A stretch of 42,905 bases of DNA. Source: Candidatus Kuenenia stuttgartensis (lineage in GTDB: Bacteria; Gemmatimonadota; Gemmatimonadetes; Gemmatimonadales; Gemmatimonadaceae). Of the stretch, positions 25,068-33,295 are shown in pieces. The first letter of the stretch is position 1; each line of letters opens with the position of its first letter. Position numbers and translations under genes: made by a program. The stretch spans positions 1 to 42,905 of the forward strand of contig CALQGY020000019.1 of NCBI GenBank assembly GCA_943330235.2, given 5' to 3'. A model generated the notes under the pieces. The model saw only the letters and a program-made list of their open reading frames with translations. It did no database searches and was not told the DNA's origin.

Positions 25068-25787
25068 TTAGGCGCCGCGCGGCGACGGCCCGCGCAAACG
25101 ATAGCCGAAGCCGCGCACCGTTTCGATCAAGTCGCCCGCGGCACCGAGCTTGGTGCGCAAGCGCTGGACGTGCATGTCGACGGTCCGCGTTTGGATGTCC
25201 GGCGCGGCGTCCCACACGGTTTCGAGTAGATGGCCACGCCCCTGCACGCGGCCGCGGCGCTCTGCGAGCGTCATCAGCAGCTTGAATTCCGTTGGCGTGA
25301 GTTCGATCGGGCGATCCTCAACCAGCACGGTCATGGCGGCCCGATCGATCCGGAGCGGTCCGATGACGATGCTGTCGGCGCTGACCGGCGGGGTGTTGCC
25401 GGCGCGACGCAGAATGGCCCCGACGCGCAGGACGAGTTCGGCCGGGCTGAACGGCTTGGTGAGATAATCGTCGGCGCCGAGGGAGAGCCCGCGGATGCGA
25501 TCGGGTTCTTCGCGTCGGGCCGTGAGCATCAGGACGGCCACATCGCGCGTGCTCTCGTCGCCACGCAGGGCTTCGAGGACGTCGAAGCCCGAGATGCCGG
25601 GGAGCATCAGATCGAGCACGATGAGCGAGTAGCGCTCGCGGCGGGCGGCCTCGAGTGCGTCCTGTCCCGTCGACGCCGTCGCCAACCGGTATCCGGCTTT
25701 CCCGAGGTGGTAGGCCACGAGGGCCACAATTTCGGGCTCGTCATCAACAACGAGGATGCGTTCGGCGGACGGCGGGACAGGATTCAT
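25068..25787 (-). CDS. phoB: Phosphate-regulon response regulator PhoB
   Basis: This 239-residue OmpR/PhoB-family regulator has a receiver domain (1-125) with acidic pocket VVDDE, phospho-acceptor Asp59 in IVLDLMLPG, and the conserved Thr and Lys in MLTAR and DDYLTKPFSP. The winged-helix DNA-binding domain (about 140-232) shows LTPTEFKLLMTLAERRGRV, RTVDMHVQRLRTKLG and the wing IETVRGFGYRL. Phosphorylated PhoB binds direct-repeat Pho boxes. Candidate sites of that form are present at several phosphate promoters in the window. Its ATG overlaps the udk stop by 4 nt (ATGA), so its synthesis is coupled to uridine kinase. Confidence 0.94.
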   Translation of the reverse strand: MNPVPPSAERILVVDDEPEIVALVAYHLGKAGYRLATASTGQDALEAARRERYSLIVLDLMLPGISGFDVLEALRGDESTRDVAVLMLTARREEPDRIRGLSLGADDYLTKPFSPAELVLRVGAILRRAGNTPPVSADSIVIGPLRIDRAAMTVLVEDRPIELTPTEFKLLMTLAERRGRVQGRGHLLETVWDAAPDIQTRTVDMHVQRLRTKLGAAGDLIETVRGFGYRLRGPSPRGA

Positions 25788-26473
25788 GCGGACGGGATCT
25801 CGGTAGGTACGGCGGAAACCAAAAGCGGCGTGGGTGACGCCTCACGCGCCGTGCGGCGCGCGTCGAGACGTCGTTGGATCTTGGCCACGATCATCTCGAT
25901 GGCGACCGTGTTACTACCGCCGCGTGGCACGATCACATCGGCGTATCGCTTGCTGGGTTCAACGAACTGCAAGTGCATCGGCTGCACGGTCGTGAGGTAC
26001 TGCTCCAACACCGACTCAAGGGTGCGACCGCGGACGGCGGTGTCCCGACGAATGCGGCGGATTAATCGGATATCCGGATCGGCATCCACAAACACCTTTA
26101 CATCGCACAGCTCGCGCACCGAGGGATCCGATAAGAGCAGGATCCCATCGACCACCACGACATCGGCCGGTTGAATGGCGCGCGTGCGCGGACTGCGCGA
26201 ATGCGAGGCGAACTCGTAGATCGGCATCTCCACCCGCTCGCCGCGCGACAAGGCTTCGAGGTGCGTGGTCAGCAGCTCCACGTCAAAGGCATCGGGATGA
26301 TCCCAGTTCACATGGTGCAACTGCTCGAGCGTCAGGTGACGGAAGTCCCGGTAGTACGCATCCATTTCGAGGAACGCGACGGATGCTTCCGGCAGGGCTT
26401 CTGCTACCTTGCGCGCGACGGTGGATTTCCCGGAGCCCGTTCCGCCGGCGATGCCGATAATGAGCGGCTTCAC
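25784..26473 (-). CDS. udk: Uridine kinase
   Basis: The 229-residue protein begins with the P-loop IGIAGGTGSGKSTVA, followed by MDAYYRDF, NWDHPDAFD and PIYEFASHSR, all typical of uridine-cytidine kinase. Later VVVDGILLL and FVDADPDIRLIRRIRRD complete the fold. It phosphorylates uridine and cytidine with ATP or GTP in the pyrimidine salvage path. GTG at 26473 starts directly at the P-loop strand; the frame is open further upstream, but that stretch has no family resemblance. Residues 205-229 are a Pro/Ala/Thr-rich tail. It is the first gene of udk-phoB-phoR, linking nucleoside salvage and phosphate sensing in one transcript. Confidence 0.93.
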   Translation of the reverse strand: MKPLIIGIAGGTGSGKSTVARKVAEALPEASVAFLEMDAYYRDFRHLTLEQLHHVNWDHPDAFDVELLTTHLEALSRGERVEMPIYEFASHSRSPRTRAIQPADVVVVDGILLLSDPSVRELCDVKVFVDADPDIRLIRRIRRDTAVRGRTLESVLEQYLTTVQPMHLQFVEPSKRYADVIVPRGGSNTVAIEMIVAKIQRRLDARRTAREASPTPLLVSAVPTEIPSA

Positions 26474-26546
26474 GAGTCCGATTTTCCACGAATGCACATC
26501 GATTGCCACGACACGATGAATAACTGCTCCTGAGTCATGTCCGGCC

Positions 26547-26564
26547 TGCCACGACGGTGTAACG
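26547..26564 (-). promoter_or_regulatory. Weak candidate Pho box upstream of udk-phoB-phoR
   Basis: On the minus strand: CGTTACA-CCGT-CGTGGCA. The first half-site is identical to the one at 16920; the second matches TGTCACR at only 4 of 7 positions, but the 11-nt period is kept. It lies 74 bp upstream of the udk GTG and could drive autoregulation of phoBR. The rest of the 243-bp divergent gap (26474-26716) shows nothing else that is clear. Confidence 0.35.
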
Positions 26565-26716
26565 GATGCGTATCGGTGGCCGGGACCGATGATAGGGAAT
26601 GCATGGAACTTCGCGGTCCTTGGCAGGCGAGGGGAGGGGGGAATCCCCGCCATCTGGCACGGATTCCGCGCGAACGGTGGGTAGAGCGATTGCGGTTTGC
26701 CCACTAGCATTCCCCC

Positions 26717-29700
26717 ATGGAACGACTGATTCGTGGGCCGGTGTGCTTCCGGAGCCGCCGTGGATGGGGGATGCGCGTGGGGCTTGCCGCGCTGGCGTGC
26801 AGTGGCCTGCTGACGCTGCGCCCGACGGTCGCGCCGGCGCAGAGCGCCGATCGGTTTGATCTGGTGGTCGCCGCCACCACCGACGTGCACGGACGGCTGC
26901 GCGCGTGGGATTACTACGCCAATGCGCCTGATCCCGCGCACACCTTGGCGGGTGCCGCCACCATCGTCGATTCGCTCCGCCGTGCCAACGCGGGACGCGT
27001 CGTGCTGGTGGACGGCGGGGATCTATTGCAGGGGAATCCCCTCACCTTTGTCGCGGCCAAGGTCAGCGACACGCCCGTGCATCCGGTCATCGCGGCGATG
27101 AACGTGATGCAGTATGACGCGGCCGTCTTGGGCAACCACGAGTTCAACTACGGCGTGCCGCTGCTCAAGCGCGCCATTCGTCAGGCGGGCTTCCCGTTTT
27201 TGGCGGCGAATGTGAGCGACGGCACCAGTGTACCGTTTGTGGCACCACTGACTGTCGTGACGCGAGAGGTGGCACGGGGGCAGGTGGTGCGTATCGGTAT
27301 CGTCGGCGCGACAACACCTGGGGCGATGGTGTGGGACGCCGAGAACCTGCGCGCCGCGCGGATTACGGTGAGCGACATCGTACCGGCCGTGCGTCGCGCG
27401 GTGGCCGATGCCCGTCGACGCAAAGCGGATGTGATTGTCGTGCTGCTGCATTCCGGGCTCAACGAAGCGGCGAGCTACGATACCGTATCCACCACGCTGC
27501 CCTCAGAGAACGTGGCGGCGCGTGTGCCGCGCGAGGTCGATGGCGTGGACCTGGTGGTCTACGGACATTCGCATCGCGAACTGGTGGATTCGACGATCAA
27601 TGGCGCCCTGGTACTGCAGCCGCGTAATTGGGCGGCGAGTGTGGGGGTGGCCACGCTGACGGTGGCGCGCGAGCACGGCGACTGGCACGTCGTGTCGCAT
27701 CGAGGAACCGCTATTCGCGTAGCCGGACACGCGGAGTCGCCCGCCGTATTGGCCGCGACGACGGCATCGCATCGCGCGACGGTGGCGTGGGCTATGGCGC
27801 CGGTGGGTCGGACGGCCGTGCGGTGGTCGGCCGACAGCGCGCGGGTGGCCGACATGCCGCTCACGGATCTGGTGAACGAGGTTATGCGACGCGCCACCGG
27901 CGCGCAGCTCTCGGCAACGGCCGCCTTCTCGCTGGACGCCGCGCTCGACACGGGCGCGATCACACTGGCGGCGCTGAGCAAGTTGTACCCGTATGACAAC
28001 ACGCTGCGCGCACTCAAAATTTCAGGGGCGCAGCTACGCGCGTTTCTGGAGTATTCGGCGCGCTATTACCGATCGCTTGATGCCGCGGGACGCCTGCCGG
28101 CCGCGGGCATCGTGAACACCGACGTGCCCGGCTTCAACTTCGACATGGTGTCGGGCGCGGACTACGGCATTGACCTTTCGCAACCGCTCGGCGCGCGCGT
28201 CACCGGCCTGCGCGTGGGCGGCCGAACGGTGCAGCCGACGGACACCTTTACCCTCGCGCTCAATAACTATCGTGCGAGCGGCGGTGGCGGCTATGCCATG
28301 CTGGCCGGCGCGCCGGTGGTCTACGAGCGCGATGTAGATATTCGGCAGTTGATCATCGACGAGGTGCGCCGAGTGACCGCTGCCGGGAAGGTGTTGGATC
28401 CGGCCGATTACGGCACGCGCAACTGGCGATTGGAGCCGGCCAGCGCGCTGGCGGCCGCGTACGCGGAGCAGGCGCGAGGTCGGGCGGCGGAGGCGGGCGG
28501 CGGTGCACCGGCGGCCTCGGTGTCGGCGTCCGGCGCGCGTTCGGCTGTTGACAGCTCGCGGCGACCGAGCGGGCAAGGACGTCGGGTACGGATCATCGCG
28601 TTCAGCGACTTCCATGCCGCACTGGCCGCGCGCGCGGCCGGCGATGGGCGTGCCCGTGGTGGAGCGGTGGCCCTGTCGGCGGCCATCCGGAAGGCGGAGC
28701 TCGAGTGCACGGCGCCCTGTCAGTCCGTGGTGGTGCACGCGGGCGACCTGTTCACCGGCGTGCCCGCCTCAGACTGGGACGCAGGCCGTCCCACGGTGGC
28801 GATCCTCAATCAGTTGCATGTGGCGGCCGGCGCGCTTGGCAATCACGAGTTCGATTTCGGTCAGGACACCCTGCGACAGCGGCTGGGTGAGTTGCAGCAC
28901 CGCCTGCTGGGCGTGAATGTGCGTGACCGCAGCAACCGGATGCCGTCGTGGTTGCGCGCTGATACGATCGTACGTCGCGGCGATTTGCGGGTGGGCATCG
29001 TTGGCGCCGCGGGGACGCATACGGCGACGTCCACGAAGCGGCGCAACGTGGCTGACCTGACTTTTCTTGAGCCGGCCCCGCTCATGAGTGAGCGCATTCG
29101 CGCGCTGCGCGCAGCCGGGGCGGACGTGGTGATCGGCGTACTGCACGATGGCGGCCGGTGCGGCACCGAGCAGCCGCCGGTGTGCTCCGGCGAGGGGATT
29201 ACGGTGGCGCAGCAACTCACCGAACATCCGGATGCGATGGTGATTGGGCACTCGCACGTGAACGCGACCCTCCGCGTCAACGGGTTTCCGGTGGTTGAGC
29301 CGGCGGCGAACGGTACGGCGGTCCAGATCATCGACATTCCGCTCGATGGCGGCGACGCGACCACGACGTTGCGCGACGTGATGGCCGCCGATACCGCCGG
29401 AGCGATAGCGGCGGTGTCCGCCACGGTGCGCGCCGCGGTGGCCGCGGTGCAGTCGCGCATGGACAAACCCGTGGCGACCATCGCGGAGCCTCTGACGCGC
29501 CGTGGCAATCAGTACGCGCTTGGCAATATCGTGGCTGACGCCGCGCGGGCGATGGGGAACGGTGACTTCGCCATGTGGAACAACGGGGGCATTCGCGCGG
29601 ACATCGCCGCCGGCGCGCTGACGTACGGTGGCGTGCATGAAGTCTCGCCGTTTGGCAATGTGCTCGTGCGGCTCCGCCTGCGCGGTGATCAGGTGCGGCG

Positions 29701-30037
29701 TGCCCTTGAGCGCGGCGTGCTGCGCGGGCGGCCCGATGTGCATGTGAGCGGACTGCAGGTGGACTTCGACCCGTCAAAGCCGCAGTGGTCGCGCGTGACG
29801 CGCATTGTCACCGCCGACGGGAAGCCGTTGGAGGACGCGCGCATTTACCGCCTGATCATCAACGACTTCATGTTGGACGATCCGGAGAGCGCGGCTGGCT
29901 TGGTGACGATCTCGAAGGAGATGCTGGCCATCCGCGACATCGACTCACTGGCTGGGTACCTTTCGCGACAGGTTCAACCGATGCGGGCCCCCACAGGGGT
30001 GCGCATTCGAGACATTTCCAACGGAGACCGCCGATGA
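26717..30037 (+). CDS. Double-headed 5'-nucleotidase / 2',3'-cyclic phosphodiesterase
   Basis: The 1106-residue exported protein holds two complete UshA-family units in tandem. Unit 1: metallophosphatase domain (about 47-310) with TTDVHG (Asp56, His58), DGGDLLQG (99-106), LGNHEFNYG (139-147) and YGHSHRE; C-terminal nucleotidase domain (about 380-560) with NNYRASGGGGY. The WDYY and NNYRASGGG patterns are CpdB-like. After a Ser/Ala/Arg linker (about 580-622), unit 2 begins: SDFHAAL (Asp631, His633), HAGDLFTG, LGNHEFDFG (708-715), IGHSHVN, and a second nucleotidase C-domain with NNGGIRADIAAGAL. The layout resembles B. subtilis YfkN. It would release phosphate from nucleotides and cyclic nucleotides in the periplasm. 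A signal peptide precedes PAQSADRF; an alternative start is ATG at 26771. Its stop overlaps the next gene by 4 nt. Confidence 0.95.
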   Translation: MERLIRGPVCFRSRRGWGMRVGLAALACSGLLTLRPTVAPAQSADRFDLVVAATTDVHGRLRAWDYYANAPDPAHTLAGAATIVDSLRRANAGRVVLVDGGDLLQGNPLTFVAAKVSDTPVHPVIAAMNVMQYDAAVLGNHEFNYGVPLLKRAIRQAGFPFLAANVSDGTSVPFVAPLTVVTREVARGQVVRIGIVGATTPGAMVWDAENLRAARITVSDIVPAVRRAVADARRRKADVIVVLLHSGLNEAASYDTVSTTLPSENVAARVPREVDGVDLVVYGHSHRELVDSTINGALVLQPRNWAASVGVATLTVAREHGDWHVVSHRGTAIRVAGHAESPAVLAATTASHRATVAWAMAPVGRTAVRWSADSARVADMPLTDLVNEVMRRATGAQLSATAAFSLDAALDTGAITLAALSKLYPYDNTLRALKISGAQLRAFLEYSARYYRSLDAAGRLPAAGIVNTDVPGFNFDMVSGADYGIDLSQPLGARVTGLRVGGRTVQPTDTFTLALNNYRASGGGGYAMLAGAPVVYERDVDIRQLIIDEVRRVTAAGKVLDPADYGTRNWRLEPASALAAAYAEQARGRAAEAGGGAPAASVSASGARSAVDSSRRPSGQGRRVRIIAFSDFHAALAARAAGDGRARGGAVALSAAIRKAELECTAPCQSVVVHAGDLFTGVPASDWDAGRPTVAILNQLHVAAGALGNHEFDFGQDTLRQRLGELQHRLLGVNVRDRSNRMPSWLRADTIVRRGDLRVGIVGAAGTHTATSTKRRNVADLTFLEPAPLMSERIRALRAAGADVVIGVLHDGGRCGTEQPPVCSGEGITVAQQLTEHPDAMVIGHSHVNATLRVNGFPVVEPAANGTAVQIIDIPLDGGDATTTLRDVMAADTAGAIAAVSATVRAAVAAVQSRMDKPVATIAEPLTRRGNQYALGNIVADAARAMGNGDFAMWNNGGIRADIAAGALTYGGVHEVSPFGNVLVRLRLRGDQVRRALERGVLRGRPDVHVSGLQVDFDPSKPQWSRVTRIVTADGKPLEDARIYRLIINDFMLDDPESAAGLVTISKEMLAIRDIDSLAGYLSRQVQPMRAPTGVRIRDISNGDRR

Positions 30038-30273
30038 CCACCCCCACCGACGTGCGGGTCTATGTGAACGAGCGCGGTGTAAGCGTGGCCATTGGGGCCG
30101 TTGCGCTCGACGCCGTGCGCGCGCTGTTCCCAGATCAGGCCGACGCGATTGTATCGGGGAGTATGCGCCTGACGGACAGCCGCGGCCTCCCCGTCGCGGC
30201 GGACATCGTCCTCACCGGCGGCTCGATCTTTCGCGTGGTCCCGGTGCGCGAGCGCACGGACGATCCCGCATGA
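30034..30273 (+). CDS. Small beta-grasp-like protein (ThiS/MoaD-like appearance), unknown function
   Basis: The 79-residue protein is encoded between the nucleotidase and adenosine deaminase genes, overlapping each by 4 nt (ATGA at both ends). GGAG lies 10 nt upstream of the ATG. The pattern VRVYVNERGVSVAIG, then helix ALDAVRALFPDQAD, then RLTDSRGLPVAADIVLTGGSIFRVVPV resembles ThiS/MoaD sulfur carriers in strand-strand-helix order and in the TDSRG...V loop. It lacks the C-terminal Gly-Gly needed for carrier activity and instead ends in a charged tail (RERTDDPA). It may be a small regulatory or scaffolding subunit for the neighbouring enzymes. The fold call is by pattern only. Confidence 0.8.
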   Translation: MTTPTDVRVYVNERGVSVAIGAVALDAVRALFPDQADAIVSGSMRLTDSRGLPVAADIVLTGGSIFRVVPVRERTDDPA

Positions 30274-31364
30274 GTGACACGCTGACGGCGTTCACGCGCC
30301 TCGTGCAGTCCATGCCGAAGGCGGAGTTGCACTGCCACCTCGACGGATCGTTGCGTCCGGCCACGCTCCTTGAGCTGTCCGAGCAACAGGGCATTGTCCT
30401 GCCGGCGCAGACGGCGTCGGCGCTTGGCGCATGGATGCGCGTCGATGATGCGCACAACCTCGGCGAGTATCTGGCGCGTTTCGAGATCACGCTGGCCGTC
30501 ATGCAGGATGCGGCGTCGTTGGATCGCATCGCGTACGAGTTGGTGGTGGATGCAGCGCTTGATGGCGTGCGCTACCTCGAGGCACGATTCTGTCCGACGC
30601 TGAACACGCGCGGCGGGTTGTCGCCCGATGAGGTGATGAACGCCGTGCTCGCGGGTATGGCGCGCGGTGAGCGCGAGACGGGGACCGTGGCGCGGACGAT
30701 TGTCTGCGCCCTCCGCAGTTTCCCGTGGCCGCATTCGCAGGAGATGGCTGAATTGGCCGTTGCCTACAAGCGGGCCGGCGTCGTGGCCTTCGATCTTGCG
30801 GGCGGCGAGTTCGGCAATCCGGCGCATGAGCACGCGCCGGCGTTTGATCTCGCGCGCATGAACGATCTCTCCGTCACGGTGCATGCCGGTGAAGGCGACG
30901 GGCCTGCGTCCATTCGCGACGCGGTGCATCGGTGCGCGGCCGATCGTCTTGGGCATGGCACGCGCTTGCAGGAAGATGCCGCACTGGAAGCGTATGTGAT
31001 CGACCATCAAATTCCGCTGGAAGTGTGCCCGACCAGCAACGTGCAAACGCGCGTGGTGGACACGTTCGCGGCGCACCCGTTGGCGCGATACCGGTCCATG
31101 GGCGCTGTGGTCACGATCAGCACCGACAACCGGTTGATGAGCGGCGTGTCGCTCACCGATGAGTACATGCGCTGTGCCGAGCATCTCGGCTACGGGTTGA
31201 AGGACCTGTCTGAACTGGCCCTCGCCTCGTTTGACGCGGCGTTTTTGCCGTTGGCCGAGCGCATGCGATTGCGTCGCGCGGCAGAGCTGGAGATCGCGCA
31301 GTTGCTCACCGTGGGGCGCGCCACGGGCGCGGACTCAAGCCTGCTGTTTGGCGGGCACGCATGA
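30270..31364 (+). CDS. add: Adenosine deaminase
   Basis: The 364-residue enzyme carries the metal-binding KAELHCHLDGSLRP motif (His21, His23), VHAGEGDG (zinc His and catalytic Glu region), LGHGTRL, VCPTSNVQTRVV and TISTDNRLMSG, where the TDN variant of the usual TDD motif is common in bacterial forms. It converts adenosine to inosine and deoxyadenosine to deoxyinosine in the cytoplasm. It is translationally coupled to the small beta-grasp-like protein upstream and to purine nucleoside phosphorylase downstream by ATGA overlaps. This places it as the second step after nucleotide dephosphorylation. Confidence 0.96.
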   Translation: MSDTLTAFTRLVQSMPKAELHCHLDGSLRPATLLELSEQQGIVLPAQTASALGAWMRVDDAHNLGEYLARFEITLAVMQDAASLDRIAYELVVDAALDGVRYLEARFCPTLNTRGGLSPDEVMNAVLAGMARGERETGTVARTIVCALRSFPWPHSQEMAELAVAYKRAGVVAFDLAGGEFGNPAHEHAPAFDLARMNDLSVTVHAGEGDGPASIRDAVHRCAADRLGHGTRLQEDAALEAYVIDHQIPLEVCPTSNVQTRVVDTFAAHPLARYRSMGAVVTISTDNRLMSGVSLTDEYMRCAEHLGYGLKDLSELALASFDAAFLPLAERMRLRRAAELEIAQLLTVGRATGADSSLLFGGHA

Positions 31365-32233
31365 ACACGCCCCGGAGCATGGAGAGCATCGTGGTAACGC
31401 CGGCCACGCCTGGGGCCGCCGATGCGCGAATCGCCGCCGACTACGTGCGTCAGCGCGTGGGCGCGGATTTTCAGGCGCCGGTGTGTGGCATTGTGCTGGG
31501 GTCGGGGCTGGGCGGATTGGCCGACCGAGTGGAAGGGGCAACGCGCATTCCGTTTTCGCACGTGCCCGGGTTCCCCGCCGCGACGGTCGCCGGGCATGCG
31601 GGACAGCTCATCATCGGCACGCTGGCGGGTCGGCCCGTGGCGCTGATGGCGGGCCGCTTTCACATGTACGAGGGGCACGATGCCGCCTTGGCCGCGTTTC
31701 CGGTTCGCGTGATGCACGCGCTCGGTGCGTCGGTGTATTTCGCCTCGAATGCGGCGGGTGGTGTGCGGCGGACGTTTGAGCCGGGCCAACTGATGGTGAT
31801 TGCCGACCACATGAACCTCATGTTTCGCAATCCCCTCATCGGGCCGCTGGAGCCGGGCGATGAACGATTCCCTGATATGTCAGAGCCCTACGATCGCGCG
31901 CTACAGACGCTGCTGCACGATGCCGGCCGTGCGGTGAGCGTGACGCTGCAGGTGGGTGTGTACTGCGGGTTGCTGGGCCCCACTTACGAAACGCCCGCCG
32001 AAGTACGCATGCTGGAGCGGCTTGGTGCCGATGCCGTGGGGATGTCTACCGTGCCGGAAGTCATCGTAGCGCGCGCAATCGGCATGCGAGTCGCGGCGGT
32101 GTCCTGCATCACGAACAAGGCGGCCGGACTGTCGCTGCAGTCGCTCAATCACGAGGAAGTGATGCAGGCCGGCAAAGATGTGGCCGAGGACTTCGAGTCG
32201 CTCGTCACGGAATTCGTGCGGCGTCTGCCGTAG
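31361..32233 (+). CDS. Purine nucleoside phosphorylase (trimeric, class I)
   Basis: This 290-residue enzyme shows IVLGSGLGGLAD, RIPFSHVPGFP, GRFHMYEGHD, the phosphate/purine site ASNAAGGV, GLLGPTYETPAEVRML and GMSTVPEVIVAR, then SCITNKAAG. These match the PunA/human-type trimeric PNP family. It splits inosine and guanosine with phosphate to give the base and ribose 1-phosphate. Its ATG overlaps the add stop by 4 nt. The operon thus runs nucleotide to nucleoside, adenosine to inosine, inosine to hypoxanthine. An array of 12-bp repeats starts right after its TAG stop. Confidence 0.96.
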   Translation: MNTPRSMESIVVTPATPGAADARIAADYVRQRVGADFQAPVCGIVLGSGLGGLADRVEGATRIPFSHVPGFPAATVAGHAGQLIIGTLAGRPVALMAGRFHMYEGHDAALAAFPVRVMHALGASVYFASNAAGGVRRTFEPGQLMVIADHMNLMFRNPLIGPLEPGDERFPDMSEPYDRALQTLLHDAGRAVSVTLQVGVYCGLLGPTYETPAEVRMLERLGADAVGMSTVPEVIVARAIGMRVAAVSCITNKAAGLSLQSLNHEEVMQAGKDVAEDFESLVTEFVRRLP

Positions 32234-32305
32234 CGGTACGCGCAGCAGTACGCGCCGCGGTGCGCGCCGCAGTACGCGCCGCAGTACGCGACGCAGTACG
32301 CGACG
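32234..32305. repeat. Six tandem 12-bp repeats after the PNP gene
   Basis: Six head-to-tail units of consensus CAGTACGCGMCG (M = A or C) begin at the base after the PNP stop codon. Units 2 and 4 are identical, and units 5 and 6 are identical; units 1 and 3 carry G for A at position 2, and unit 3 also carries G at position 5. The array fills the gap to the convergent M48 gene (stop at 32318). It has no spacers and is not a CRISPR array. Confidence 0.95.
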
Positions 32306-32317
32306 CGTGTCTGACCG

Positions 32318-33139
32318 TTACTTGCGTGACTTCGGCAGTTGGCTCAACCGCGCCTTGAACGATTGAAAGGCGCGCGAGTCGCGGGTGAGTGATGCCAGCA
32401 CGATGGGATCGATGGTCTTGATCTCCGCTTCGGTCATCGCGACGCGACTCTCTTCGACGGGGTGTGACGCAAAAAAGTTGTCGAGTCCGCGGGGGTTGGT
32501 TTTCCGCTCGGCCAGCAAGGTGTAAAACATACTGGGCATGCCCCGCGGGTCGATGCCGGCGCGCGTCACGAACGCCACCCCGTAGCGATCGGCTTCCGAC
32601 TCGTCATCACGGCTGAACTTGGCGAATGCGGCGCCGCCGCCCACGTTGACGAGCGCGCTGCCGACGCCGCTGCCGCACACCTGCGGCGCCAGAATGCAGC
32701 CGACGGTCATGCCGATATTCGCCGCCTTTTGATTGCGCATCTGCACCATGCTGTGGCGGCGCGTCACGTGCGCGATCTCGTGGCCGAGCACGCCGGCCAA
32801 TTCGGACATGGTGGCGGACTTTTCGATGAGCCCGCGATAGACGTAGATGTGGCCGCCCGGCACCGCAAAGGCGTTCAGATCGCTCTCATCCACCACGTTG
32901 AACGTCCAGCGCAGGTCGCGCTCATCGGAGACGCGCGCGAGAGAGTCGCCGAGCACGGTGATGTAGCGTGCGACTTCCGGATCGCGAATCAGCGGCAGCT
33001 GCTGCTCAACCCGCGTGGCATACTGATCACCAAGGTCGACTTCCTGCTGCGTCGATGCGAGGCAGCCGGTGGTCGCCACCAGGGTGATTCCCACCTGAGC
33101 GAGGCGCCGGAGGGCCCGCTTCACCGACCGGCGGGTCAT
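32318..33139 (-). CDS. M48-family zinc metallopeptidase lipoprotein
   Basis: The 273-residue protein has a lipoprotein signal (AQVGITLVATTGC, Cys26) and an M48 peptidase domain. The zinc motif is HEIAH (120-124) and the third ligand is Glu182 in DESEADRYG. The preceding NAFAVPGGHIYVYRGLI segment is typical of the BepA/LoiP group of periplasmic M48 proteases that survey outer-membrane assembly. ATG at 33139 gives a standard lipoprotein signal. ATG at 33181, with GGGAG upstream, would add 14 residues and is a real alternative. It converges with PNP across the 12-bp repeat array and diverges from the RNA methyltransferase gene. Confidence 0.92.
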   Translation of the reverse strand: MTRRSVKRALRRLAQVGITLVATTGCLASTQQEVDLGDQYATRVEQQLPLIRDPEVARYITVLGDSLARVSDERDLRWTFNVVDESDLNAFAVPGGHIYVYRGLIEKSATMSELAGVLGHEIAHVTRRHSMVQMRNQKAANIGMTVGCILAPQVCGSGVGSALVNVGGGAAFAKFSRDDESEADRYGVAFVTRAGIDPRGMPSMFYTLLAERKTNPRGLDNFFASHPVEESRVAMTEAEIKTIDPIVLASLTRDSRAFQSFKARLSQLPKSRK

Positions 33140-33295
33140 CCCCAGCGCAAGAAAGGGGTATCTCGGGCGGTGTGCGGCCATCGCGAATGGTTCTCCCTGT
33201 CGCATATTGCAGTCACATATTGCTGAAGTTCCGTGAAGGATGGCTGCGAGCCATCCGCACCGCCGCCGGGCGATCACCGGCCCCGACGAACTGAT

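Noticed and set aside
32234-32305. Possible CRISPR array
   Set aside because: The units are 12 bp, directly adjacent, without spacers, and no cas genes are present.
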